Under the pieces are notes generated by a model. That model did no database searches. It saw nothing but the letters and a program-made list of their open reading frames with translations, and was not told the origin of the DNA. A stretch of DNA of 64,000 bases from an uncultured Rhizobiaceae group bacterium (lineage in GTDB: Bacteria > Pseudomonadota > Alphaproteobacteria > Rhizobiales > Rhizobiaceae): assembly GCA_937930845.1 (NCBI GenBank), contig CALHBJ010000007.1, positions 124,001-188,000 of the forward strand, in the 5' to 3' direction. A program made the position numbers and the translations under genes. Shown one piece after another: positions 54,118 to 63,000 of this stretch; position 1 is the stretch's first letter; every line of letters begins with the position of its first letter.

Positions 54118-54648
54118 TTATTTCTGATAATCTCGCCATTCCCGCGGCACATCAAACTGCGAAGACCAAATGCCAGCCTTTGCGGCCCTGGCCTGCGCTT
54201 CCTCGCCACCATATCCGCCATAATCTACAGCCCATCCCTGCCTGACAAGGCTGGCATTGAGTGATTTCCCATCGACAGAACATGTTGCCAATTTGCGATC
54301 ATATTGGTCGGTGCTGCTGGACCGGCATGTGACAGTTTTTCTTGTCACCATGCGTAATAATGCGCGCTTGGCGTCACGCCCACAGGCCCATTCGCGCCCA
54401 TTGCGCCAGCACGGTTGATACAGTTCCGGCGCATCAATGCCCTCAAGCCTGATTTCATCACCGTTGAGGCGGATGCTGTCACCGTCAATCACATGGGCGC
54501 GGCCTTGCAACGATTGGGCGCTAAATTCATCCAGCCAAACCACCGCCGCCGTCATCAGGCCAAACACAAATAATGTCGCCATCACATTGCGCACAGACCA
54601 GCCTCGACGCGCTCTGTGAAACCGATGAGTGGGTCGTCTCCTGGCCAA
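54118..54648 (-). CDS. membrane-anchored thermonuclease-like protein (SNase domain)
   Basis: This protein of 176 residues is in the staphylococcal nuclease superfamily. A basic N-terminus (MARRRPTHRFHRARRGW) is followed by one hydrophobic helix (VMATLFVFGLMTAAVVWLDEF), so it is an anchored or secreted protein. The SNase domain has VIDGDSIRLNGDEIRLEGIDAPELYQPC with the Asp-Gly-Asp metal loop, then CGRDAKRALLRMV, and YDRKLATCSVDGKSLNASLVRQGWAVDY. Conserved Cys may form disulfides. The start is TTG at 54648, which has AGGAGAAG six bases upstream. It may degrade nucleic acid in the periplasm for nutrition, by analogy to the family. Confidence 0.85.
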   Translation of the reverse strand: MARRRPTHRFHRARRGWSVRNVMATLFVFGLMTAAVVWLDEFSAQSLQGRAHVIDGDSIRLNGDEIRLEGIDAPELYQPCWRNGREWACGRDAKRALLRMVTRKTVTCRSSSTDQYDRKLATCSVDGKSLNASLVRQGWAVDYGGYGGEEAQARAAKAGIWSSQFDVPREWRDYQK

Positions 54649-54762
54649 TGTGAACTTCTCCTGCCCGCTTCAAATGGTGCGCAACAATTGATTAATGTTA
54701 ACGGTCCGTTTGCTCCCGGCAGTTATTATCTGCGCAGTTATGCGTCAACGGCTGTGCAAATT

Positions 54763-56349
54763 GTGAGTACACCAATCGAAACCCTACAGGATCCGCGTAC
54801 AAACGCTGACAAGAATATTGTCGAGCGCCCCAGTTCTTCTGCGGGTGCAGCGTCCCATCGGGTGGTGAGCAAATTGCGCAAAGGGCTGGGCGAAACCATC
54901 AGTTCAGCCAATGAAAAGTTCGACATTGAAGTCCTTGGCGAACATATAAAGTTGCTCGAACGCAGCAAGGTTGGCGGCCTTATTGTGATCCTGATCGCCA
55001 TGTGGCTTGCCGCATTTTTGTTGCCGTTTTCAATTGTGGCCATCTGGGCGGCTATTGGCACCGGGCTGATCACCTGGTCTCAGCTTCTCATTAAACGGTT
55101 CCGCAAGCTGGAAGAAAAGGAACGTATTTACGCACCGCTTGTGCGTTCGTTCCAATATCTGCAAGCCGCGGTGGGCGTATATTGGGCGGCACTGTTTTGG
55201 CTGCACCCGGTTATGGGCGAAGACGGCGTTGTCCTCGTATTGACCTTTACCGCCGCCATGGTGCTGATGGGCCTGTCGCTCGTGATGTCCCGCTTCCTGC
55301 GCTATGGCGTGTTGCTCACCTGCTTGCCCTTTATTACAATCGTCGCCGGGCGCTTGTCCGCAGAAGGATCGTTCGCTTCTGTGGGCATGGCGGTCACAAT
55401 GATTGTTGGCTGTTTTTTCTTCAGCAGATTGGGCGATCTCATTCGCAGATCCCATTTTGGTTTCCTGCATTCTCGCGCAGAACGTGATCAGTTGATTGTG
55501 GAACTGGAAGCTGCGCGCAGCATTTCAGAAGAGGCTCGACGCCGTGCAGAAGAAGCCAATCTGGCGAAATCCAGATTCCTGGCCACAATGAGTCATGAAT
55601 TGCGCACCCCACTCAATGCCATTTTGGGTTTCTCCGAAATCATGGCCAATGAGGTCATGGGGCCGTTGAACAATGACCACTACAAGGAATATGCCGGTGA
55701 TATTCATTCCTCCGGTGCCCATTTGCTCAAGCTGATCAACGAAATCCTCGACCTCTCGCGGGTGGAAGCAGGTCGCTATGAACTCAACGAAGAGGCAACG
55801 GACCTCACCCACGCAGCCGAAGAATCCCAGCAAATGGTGAAGCTCAAGGCAGCGCAGAAAAACGTTACGATCAAACTTCAGATCCACCCGGACATGCCGC
55901 AGATTTGGGCAGACGCCCGCGCGATACGCCAGGTCGTGCTGAACCTCTTATCCAATGCGCTCAAATTCACCCCATCGGGCGGCACTATCTGGGTCAAAGT
56001 GGGCTGGACCGCCGGGGGTGGTCAGTACATTTCGATCAAGGACACAGGGCCAGGCATTCCAGAAGAAGAAATTCCCATTGTCCTGTCTTCATTCGGTCAA
56101 GGGTCGATTGCGATCAAGAGCGCTGAACAGGGTACGGGTCTTGGCCTGCCCATCGTGCAGGCGCTGGTGCACATGCATGACGGCACGTTTGAACTGAAGT
56201 CCAAACTGCGCGAAGGCACCGAGGTCATCGCCACCTTCCCCCGCAAACGGGTTTTGGAAGTCATGCCCGCCGTGCCGGAAAGCAATGCATTGTCACAGGG
56301 CCAGCGTGGTCGCTTCGTGCAGCGCAGCAAGGTTCCCCAAAACGTGTGA
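54763..56349 (+). CDS. PdhS-like sensor histidine kinase
   Basis: This transmembrane histidine kinase has about 528 residues. It has up to five or six hydrophobic segments between residues about 70 and 225 (VGGLIVILIAMWLAAFLLPFSIVAIWAAIGTG, ALFWLHPV, VLVLTFTAAMVLMGLSL, SVGMAVTMIVGCFFF). A short coiled region (residues about 244-275) leads to the HisKA box FLATMSHELRTPLNAILGFSE with His278. The ATPase has NLLSNALKFTP, IKDTGPGIP and GTGLGLPIV. The layout fits the PdhS/PleC-DivJ-like group that governs polar development in Hyphomicrobiales. The start is uncertain: GTG at 54763 is chosen over GTG at 54616, which overlaps the nuclease gene. No sensory PAS domain is seen. Confidence 0.83.
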   Translation: MSTPIETLQDPRTNADKNIVERPSSSAGAASHRVVSKLRKGLGETISSANEKFDIEVLGEHIKLLERSKVGGLIVILIAMWLAAFLLPFSIVAIWAAIGTGLITWSQLLIKRFRKLEEKERIYAPLVRSFQYLQAAVGVYWAALFWLHPVMGEDGVVLVLTFTAAMVLMGLSLVMSRFLRYGVLLTCLPFITIVAGRLSAEGSFASVGMAVTMIVGCFFFSRLGDLIRRSHFGFLHSRAERDQLIVELEAARSISEEARRRAEEANLAKSRFLATMSHELRTPLNAILGFSEIMANEVMGPLNNDHYKEYAGDIHSSGAHLLKLINEILDLSRVEAGRYELNEEATDLTHAAEESQQMVKLKAAQKNVTIKLQIHPDMPQIWADARAIRQVVLNLLSNALKFTPSGGTIWVKVGWTAGGGQYISIKDTGPGIPEEEIPIVLSSFGQGSIAIKSAEQGTGLGLPIVQALVHMHDGTFELKSKLREGTEVIATFPRKRVLEVMPAVPESNALSQGQRGRFVQRSKVPQNV

Positions 56350-57378
56350 TCAGGCCTCATCTGGCCGGTTGCTCACCGCAGCTTCTTCAAAAGTTGCCAT
56401 GCCCGAATGGCAAAGCGCCGCAGCCTTAACAATGCCAGCGGCCAGTGCAGCACCAGTGCCCTCTCCCAACCGCATGTTTAAATCAAGCAACGCGGTTTTG
56501 CCCATGGCCTCAAGCGCCCTGCGATGGGCCGGTTCCGCGCTGACATGGCCAAACAGGCAATGATCAAGCGCATTCGGGTCCGCCGCATGCAGCACAGCCG
56601 CCGCCGCACTTGCCACAAAGCCATCAATGATCACCGGAATGCGCTGGGCACGACCGGCCAATATGGCACCCGCCATGGCAGCGATTTCACGGCCACCCAA
56701 CCGCCGCAGCACCTCCAAAGGGTCGCGCAAATGATCGCCATGCAGCGCAACCGCCCGTGTCACAACATCTGCTTTCAGCGCCACGCCTTTTTCATCATGG
56801 CCTGTGCCCGGCCCCACCCAGTCCGCCGCAGTGCCACCAAAAAGAGCATGGAAAATTGCAGACGCAATGGTGGTATTGCCAATTCCCATTTCGCCAATGC
56901 ACAAAAGGTCCGTGCCCCCGGCAATCGCCTCCATGCCAAACGCCATGGTGGCCGCGCAGGTGCGTTCATCCATTGCCGCTTCCAGTGTTATGTCCGCCGT
57001 GGGCACTTCCAATGCAAGATCAAAGACTTTCAAGCCCAGATCATGGGCTATGCAAATCTGGTTGATGGCCGCCCCACCAGCTGAAAAATTGGCCACCATC
57101 TGCTCGGTGACCTCACGCGGGAAAGGCGATACACCCTGATCTGTTACCCCGTGATTACCGGCAAAAATGGCAACCAGCGGGCGGGTAATTTGTGGGCGGC
57201 GGCCTGTCCAGGTCGCCAGCCAAACAGCAATTTCTTCCAATTGCCCCAATGCGCCGGGTGGTTTGGTCAATTGACCGTCACGTTCAGCCACCATTTGGGC
57301 CGCCCCCGTATCAGGCCCAGGCATGGACTGGATGAGGGCACGAATATCATCAAAGGGAAGGCCGGATGCTTGAGACAT
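56350..57378 (-). CDS. cobT: CobT, nicotinate-nucleotide--dimethylbenzimidazole phosphoribosyltransferase
   Basis: This enzyme makes alpha-ribazole phosphate from dimethylbenzimidazole and nicotinate mononucleotide for the lower ligand of vitamin B12. The 342-residue protein has LTKPPGALGQLEEIAVWLATWTGRRPQ (substrate-binding loop), IFAGNHGVTDQGVSPFPREVTEQMVANF, GTDLLCIGEMGIGNTTIASAIF, GPGTGHDEKGVALKADVV, LRRLGGREIAAMAGAIL, and IDGFVASAAAAVLHAADP. ALDHCLFGHVSAEPAHRRALEAMG and LDLNMRLGEGTGAALAAGIV close the protein, the latter with the catalytic Glu. In the Hyphomicrobiales literature this gene is also called cobU. It is divergent from cobS with 130 bases between starts, and its stop abuts that of the histidine kinase. 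Confidence 0.95.
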   Translation of the reverse strand: MSQASGLPFDDIRALIQSMPGPDTGAAQMVAERDGQLTKPPGALGQLEEIAVWLATWTGRRPQITRPLVAIFAGNHGVTDQGVSPFPREVTEQMVANFSAGGAAINQICIAHDLGLKVFDLALEVPTADITLEAAMDERTCAATMAFGMEAIAGGTDLLCIGEMGIGNTTIASAIFHALFGGTAADWVGPGTGHDEKGVALKADVVTRAVALHGDHLRDPLEVLRRLGGREIAAMAGAILAGRAQRIPVIIDGFVASAAAAVLHAADPNALDHCLFGHVSAEPAHRRALEAMGKTALLDLNMRLGEGTGAALAAGIVKAAALCHSGMATFEEAAVSNRPDEA

Positions 57379-57508
57379 GAAGGCTGCTTTCGGTCAGGAC
57401 ATTACAATTGGTCTGCGCAAGTTTCCTTTCGCAATCGCGCCATCTATAAACCTGAACAAGCGCTTCGCAACACCTGCGAAGCACGAAACGGAAACATTCT
57501 CCATATTG

Positions 57509-58342
57509 ATGAACGACATCTATTCAGCCACCCTCGCCAGCATACGTTTCCTGAGCAGATTACCTGTACCAGACCATGGACCCGACCATGGACCAGGGGA
57601 CGATGGCGGTGACATTCCCCGGTTCAACGAAACCAGCTGGGCATTTCCACTTGCCGGGCTGATGATTGCCCTGCCCGCCGCCGCCATTGGTGTAGCAGCC
57701 CATTGGTGCGGGCTTGGGGAACTGGCCACATCGCTGACTACCATTGCTGCAATGATCATCACCACCGGCGCGCTGCACGAGGACGGTCTGGCGGATGTGG
57801 CCGATGGTTTCTGGGGCGGTCACAGCCAGGCACGCAAGCTGGAAATCATGCGCGACAGTGCCATCGGCACCTATGGCACATTGGCATTAATTGTGTCGCT
57901 GGGCTTACGGGTTGTGCTGTTCTCGCACGTGCTGGTTCATATGGGCCTTTATGCCTTCATCGTGTTTTGCGCCGTGGCTTCCCTATCCAGATTGAGCATT
58001 TTACACCCGTGGTCGCGGCTGATGTCTGCGCGGGCTGGCGGCACATCTGAAATCGAACAGGATGGCGCAAAGCCCCAAGGCAGCCTTGCCCAGCGCTATG
58101 GTGCACCCGATGGCGATACATTCAACCGGGGCCTGTTATTTGGCATTCCTGCCGTCATATTGCTGATTATCACCCTACCATTGTTTGCGGTGATCGTTGC
58201 AGTTGGTGCAGTTTTACTGGCCACACTGGCGTCAAATGCCCTGTCGCGCCACCATATAGGCGGTTTCACTGGCGATACTTTGGGAGCAACTCAACAAATG
58301 TCGGAATTGGGGCTGTTTCTGGCGATTGCGATTGCTATCTAA
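57509..58342 (+). CDS. cobS: CobS, adenosylcobinamide-GDP ribazoletransferase
   Basis: This membrane enzyme joins adenosylcobinamide-GDP with alpha-ribazole (phosphate) in the last step of cobalamin nucleotide-loop assembly. The 277-residue product has several transmembrane helices (FPLAGLMIALPAAAIGVAAHWC, LATSLTTIAAMIITTGALHEDGLADVADGFWGGHS, GLYAFIVFCAVASLSRLSILHPW). The conserved DEDG-like HEDGLADVADGF is the signature. An acidic, proline-rich stretch near residue 25 (PDHGPDHGPGDDGGD) contains a 12-base tandem repeat. ATG at 57509 is chosen over the frame start at 57377. It is followed after 5 bases by a DUF1289 gene. In Hyphomicrobiales it is also called cobV. Confidence 0.93.
   Translation: MNDIYSATLASIRFLSRLPVPDHGPDHGPGDDGGDIPRFNETSWAFPLAGLMIALPAAAIGVAAHWCGLGELATSLTTIAAMIITTGALHEDGLADVADGFWGGHSQARKLEIMRDSAIGTYGTLALIVSLGLRVVLFSHVLVHMGLYAFIVFCAVASLSRLSILHPWSRLMSARAGGTSEIEQDGAKPQGSLAQRYGAPDGDTFNRGLLFGIPAVILLIITLPLFAVIVAVGAVLLATLASNALSRHHIGGFTGDTLGATQQMSELGLFLAIAIAI
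57572..57595. repeat. 12-base tandem repeat within cobS
   Basis: GACCATGGACCC and GACCATGGACCA are adjacent and in frame, adding the peptide DHGPDHGP. Such a short in-frame tandem may vary in copy number between strains. Confidence 0.7.
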
Positions 58343-58347
58343 TTCGA

Positions 58348-58623
58348 ATGAACACGTCTGCCATCAAATCCCCCTGCATTCTCATCTGTGCGATCGAACC
58401 CAATTCGGGCCATTGCTACGGCTGTGGTCGCACCCGCGAAGAAATCGCCGCCTGGACGCATTTCTCACCAGAGGTGCGCGAGCATTTGATGGAAGAATTG
58501 CTGCCCGACCGCGTCGCGAAACTGGAGCGCCGCCCGCGCCGCGTGACCCGGCGTCAAAGATTGCGCGAGAGCGAACGGCAAACCGATTTTCCAACCGGTG
58601 AAAACGCGGACCACGAGGGATAA
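58348..58623 (+). CDS. DUF1289 family small protein
   Basis: This 91-residue protein has the DUF1289 core near the N-terminus: SPCILICAIEPNSGHCYGCGRTREEIAAWTHFSPEVREHLMEELLPDR. The four Cys of the pattern PCxxxC...CxGCxRT are seen, which may bind a metal. The C-terminal half is highly basic (LERRPRRVTRRQRLRESER). The function is unknown. Homologues are short proteins beside cobS or other genes in proteobacteria. It is 5 bases after cobS and 3 bases before the retropepsin-like gene, so the three are likely co-transcribed. Confidence 0.88.
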   Translation: MNTSAIKSPCILICAIEPNSGHCYGCGRTREEIAAWTHFSPEVREHLMEELLPDRVAKLERRPRRVTRRQRLRESERQTDFPTGENADHEG

Positions 58624-58626
58624 GCC

Positions 58627-59331
58627 ATGGGGCGTTTTTTTTGGATCATCATTGGTCTGGCCGGTCTCCTGCTTATCTTTTTGATCAGTAGCGGCGACAC
58701 CGGCTCAACCCTTGGGTTTGAAACAAATACATTTGCACATGCCGGCATCACCGTTCTTTGGGCAGCTTTGATTGGCAGTGCGGTTCTCTCACGCGGTTTG
58801 CCACTGGGTGATACCCTTAAACAGGCCGCCATTTGGGTTGTCATTATTCTTGGGCTGATGGCGGCTTATGTTTTTCGCTTCGACATGCAGGATATCGCGT
58901 CACGCTTTACCGGCGGGATCGTTCCCGGCAGTCCCATAACGGCCACGTCCCAGGATGGACGCACGCAAGTCACATTGATCCGCGCCAACAATGGTCACTT
59001 TGAAGCGGTGGCCGGTGTAAACAATGCTTCTGTGCGTTTCTTGGTCGACACGGGCGCAAGCGCCATCGTGTTATCTGCCAATGATGCCAAGAATGCGGGC
59101 ATTGATGTGGATGGCCTCGCATTCACAATTCCCACACAGACGGCAAATGGAACCGGTCGCTCGGCCCTAGCTTCAATTGATCGGCTATATCTGGGCGGTA
59201 TTGAACGACGCAATCTGCGCGTGATGGTGGCCCAGCCGGGCCGGTTGAGCCAAAGCCTGTTGGGGCAGCAATTTCTGGAAAGTCTCAGTTCATATGAAAA
59301 ACGCGGAGATCGCCTCACCCTGCGCGACTAA
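58627..59331 (+). CDS. retropepsin-like aspartic protease, TIGR02281 type
   Basis: This membrane-anchored protein of 234 residues has N-terminal hydrophobic helices at residues about 4-22 (FFWIIIGLAGLLLIFLIS), 38-55 and 67-87, then a periplasmic or cytoplasmic clan AA domain. The active-site motif is VRFLVDTGASAIVLS near residue 140, which is the DTGAS type. The second half contains ALASIDRLYLGGIERRNLRVMVA and LLGQQFLESLSSYEKRGDRLTL, matching the family of single-domain, dimer-forming retropepsin-like proteases found in alphaproteobacteria (PerP in Caulobacter is a relative with a cell-cycle role). ATG at 58627 follows GAGGGA. Its physiological substrate is unknown. Confidence 0.88.
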   Translation: MGRFFWIIIGLAGLLLIFLISSGDTGSTLGFETNTFAHAGITVLWAALIGSAVLSRGLPLGDTLKQAAIWVVIILGLMAAYVFRFDMQDIASRFTGGIVPGSPITATSQDGRTQVTLIRANNGHFEAVAGVNNASVRFLVDTGASAIVLSANDAKNAGIDVDGLAFTIPTQTANGTGRSALASIDRLYLGGIERRNLRVMVAQPGRLSQSLLGQQFLESLSSYEKRGDRLTLRD

Positions 59332-59400
59332 ATCTGTACGCACGGCACAGCCAGCCGGTTTTCGCGTAGCGCTGTTTGCCATGAGCCAGGCCAGGCCTGG

Positions 59401-59919
59401 TCACTTGATTTTGGCATAAGCTGCGCTGAAACCAGATAGTGTGAAGTTTGCGGTGATCGGTTTCTTCTGCAGATTGAGGAATGTCAGCGCCATTGTGCCC
59501 CCCGACTGCATGGACGCCAGCAGCGTGTCATCAAGCGCATATCCACCATAGCACCCTGCCGCATCGCAAGTCTGAATTGGAATGCTGATGGCTTTGGTCT
59601 GATCGACCCTGAGGTTCAAACCTTCCACAATGGAAAGGCCAAGCGGCACATGCAGCAATACGGACCCCAATCCCTCATCACCGGCGGTGGTCTGAATTGA
59701 AACCCGGGCCAGCTGTTGTCTGGTTTCCTGCACGATGATCACCTGTTCCACACGGCACGACAACGGATCATTGCGCCCGGACGTGGAACATTCAGACCGC
59801 CAGTTTGCAGCAGTATTAGGTTGGGCCGCATTTTGAGCCGTCGCAGGCCCGATTGCCGATACCCACAAAAGAGACGTGGTGATCAAGGCTGCGTGCATGT
59901 GGGACGTTGCGTTTTTCAA
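59401..59919 (-). CDS. invasion-associated locus B (IalB) family protein
   Basis: This secreted protein of 172 residues has a signal peptide (HAALITTSLLWVSAIGPATAQ). The IalB core is WRSECSTSGRNDPLSCRVEQVIIVQETRQQLARVSIQT, then SVLLHVPLGLSIVEGLNLRVDQTKAISIPIQTCDAAGCYGGYALDDTLLASMQSGGTMALTFLNLQKKPITANFTLSGFSAAYAKI. The four Cys probably pair as two disulfides. IalB is named from Bartonella, where it aids red-cell entry, but homologues occur in many free-living alphaproteobacteria with unknown roles. The TTG start at 59919 has only a weak ribosome site, and ATG at 59898 is an alternative. It is downstream of the autotransporter on neither strand's operon but shares its envelope location. Confidence 0.9.
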   Translation of the reverse strand: MKNATSHMHAALITTSLLWVSAIGPATAQNAAQPNTAANWRSECSTSGRNDPLSCRVEQVIIVQETRQQLARVSIQTTAGDEGLGSVLLHVPLGLSIVEGLNLRVDQTKAISIPIQTCDAAGCYGGYALDDTLLASMQSGGTMALTFLNLQKKPITANFTLSGFSAAYAKIK

Positions 59920-60008
59920 TTTCTATTCCAATTCAAGCGACAGTAGATGATAGATGAATAATCATAACTCATGGATGGCCAAGGGAAAGTCTGGGTAAAG
60001 CCTGACGG

Positions 60009-60030
60009 CCCGTTTTGAACTCAAAACGGG
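60009..60030. terminator. hairpin over the autotransporter stop codon
   Basis: CCCGTTTTGA at 60009-60018 and TCAAAACGGG at 60021-60030 form a perfect 10-bp stem with a two-base gap. The TGA stop codon of the minus-strand autotransporter lies in the stem at 60023-60021. No U-tract follows on either strand, so it may protect the mRNA 3' end rather than terminate alone. Confidence 0.5.
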
Positions 60031-63000
60031 ATAGTCAGTTTCACAGAACCCTGAACGTTCTCGGTTTCTTCGCCAAGTTGAGTGCCGATTGCAAAGCGCA
60101 GATTGACATTGTTGCTCGCAATCCAATCCACGCCAGCATCCATTGTGAACAATGTGTCATCGCGACCAGCCTTCGTGACGAAGGAGGATACGCCGTCAGG
60201 TGTGCCCACCAGTGTTGCTGCAACAGATGGGTCGTCTCCGCCAAAGTAATGCAGAGCACCGATTTTCACCTTTGGCCGAATCACTGATTTTCCAAAGCGA
60301 ACCTCACCTCCAAATTCAAGGCTTGGTGCGATCGAGAAATAGGTCTCATCGCGATCATCAACCGACAGATTGGCCAGACCGCCACCGGTTTCAGTGAACC
60401 CTTCCTGATGGATGTATGTGGCCCCCAGATCGAGCGCGGGCAGGATGTAGGTATCCCCGGTTTCAAAGATATGGGACACGCGCAGATGGGCAGAACCGAA
60501 TGTGATTTCCTGTTCAGCTTCTGCAACACCACCCACATTGCCGATATTGACCACGCGGCTGGTGTCGAACTCGCCATAACCACCCGAAAGCGATGCAGCG
60601 AAAGTGGTCGCATTGTAGCGATATTTCAACACGGCACCGGCCTGGCGGCGTTCGCCATCATTTTGGGAATTAAGGCCTGAGCGACCATTAGTATCTTCAA
60701 ACGATGCAGCAATGCCGAAGAACAGATTGTCGGTAATCGCAGATTGAATGCCACCAGCCGCACGGCTGGAAGTTTCGCGCGCTGCGAAATTCTCGTCATC
60801 GCCAGCATAATCCTGCACCAAACGTGCCGCCTGGACCCAGATGCAGTTCCCTTCGGACACATAGCGATATTCACCGGACTGTTGGCGGCAACTCATCATT
60901 GAATTGCCAAAGTCGGATATGCTGTTGGTCGTAGCGGTCAGATTGGTTGCATAGGGTTCCGGGCTGAGCGAGTCATAGGCTACTTTCAACCCATCAAGCG
61001 TCTCAATCACGAAGATTGCGGCCACCAGATCGTTAAGCTGCGTGGAGCCACCGGCCAATTGCAGTTCGTTGACGAATTCACCAAAGGACGACTGATTGCC
61101 ATTCAAACCGCTGGGCGCAAAGTCAATCTCATAGCTGAGCTTCGCTTCCGTGCTGCTTGGGTACAAAATGTCATACATGGCAACCGCAGAGATTGGCGCA
61201 TTCAACACCAAATTCTGCGATATCATATCCAATTGAGTTTCGACGAATGTCGTCTCGTGATAGCCGGGCGCTGCTGCGCCGGGATTAACGATGAACAGAT
61301 CAACCGTTCCATCAAGGGCCGCAGAACCGGTCGCATCGATGCGGTCAATCTTGCCCACCTCGGTGTCCCCGGACACGAAGTCCAGATCAGCTTCCAGATT
61401 GCCCGTGCTGGTTTGAACGAATGTGCCGCTCAACGCTGTGGTGAACACCGTATCCACGGTGCCGGTGAAGCCACCGGAAATGATGCCATTGTTGAACAAT
61501 TCATTTTCAGCATCCCCAAGGTTCACCTCTGTGCCCATATTGAACCGGGCAGGATCGATGAGGTTGCTGAACTTGTTGGTGCCATCGCCCAGATTGACAT
61601 TGCCTGTCACCCGGTCGTGGTTGTTGATCACATCGTCACCGTCGGTCGCCCAAATTGCCCGTCCATTGATGTCTTCGGTAATCAGCGATTTTTCAGATTC
61701 AGCTTCCTCAAGGATTGTGGAAATCGAGCCATAATTGGTCAAACTGTTATCTTTGCCACCTTCAATCACCACGCCAGCACCATTTACACCGCCAGCGATG
61801 ATACCACCTGACTTCAACTCAATCGTGATATCGTCACCGGATGTTCCCGTACTTTGTGCACCAACCGCAGTGGACATCTGACCACTTGCAATCGCCATGC
61901 CGGTGATTTCGATGTCAACCTTGCCACCTGTGCCAGCACCGCCTGCAGTATCGATGAAGTCATAACCATCCACAAAACCGCCGCCGCCGCCAAGGCTTTG
62001 AGCGAATATTGCGAAGCTCTCGTCCCCAGTCACGACGACTGCGCCGTCCTGAACCAGGGTCACGTCACCGCCATTTCCTGAATTGGCCGTAGACGTGGTT
62101 TCCGTAACATAATCGGAATCTCCATCATGGAACGACGCACCGCCGCCGCCGCCAATGGACTGCATGAAGATGCCGTGGGCACGTTTGCCATCTGTTGCCA
62201 CAATGCCTGTATTTGTCAGTTTGACAGGACCACCATCGCCGCTGGCACCGTTTTGACCACCAATGAATACATTGAGCGGAGCACCATTGGTTTCGGTCAT
62301 AGCAACACCACCACCGCCACCAATACTCTGCAGCACAATCGCACTGGCATTGTCGCCGCTCATGATCGTGTTGCCGGTTTTGGTAATATTCACGGCATCG
62401 CCGTCATTGGCTGCTCCGCCATTGGAACCCAACGTAATGTCGATGGGCGGCAATGCCGGTGCGAGAAGCGCAACGCGAGTGCGGCTAAATTGACGTGTGT
62501 CCTGCGCCGCAGCTGATGAAAACTCCGATGGAGCCGTCAGCGCACGGGCAAACAGAACAGTCGTTGGCGTAGATGTGCCAAACGTCTGCTGACCGCCGCC
62601 GCCACCGATGGATTGAGCCAGGATACCCAAGCCTTGTGCACCCTGGATCCCAATATTGCCTTTGACTGTCTGCGTGACCGATTTGCCGGATTCGCCAGAA
62701 CCATTGGACCCGCCAAGGCCAAGTTCAACCGCACCTAATTCACCGTCATCTGTATCAACCTTGATCGTTGACCGACCACCGCCACCGCCGATGCTCTGAA
62801 GCAGAACACCTTGAGTGTTGGCACCCTGTGCAGCCACATCGCCGGTGTGGCCACCGGTGATCGCAGCACCCTCGTTGCCGGAACCGTTGGAACCGCCAAG
62901 TTTGGATTTGATGGCAAGCGGAGCCGAAGCTTCACCGGCTGTCTGGGCCAGTTTGATGGCAGAGAGCGACGTGCCACCACCGCCACCAATTGCCTGAATG

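Noticed and set aside
54616-54762. Histidine kinase start at 54616
   Set aside because: It would overlap the divergent nuclease gene, which has a strong ribosome site for TTG at 54648, and the added residues have no family features.
57379-57508. Cobalamin riboswitch between divergent cobT and cobS
   Set aside because: The gap is only 130 bases and shows no B12-box-like sequence that I could recognise.
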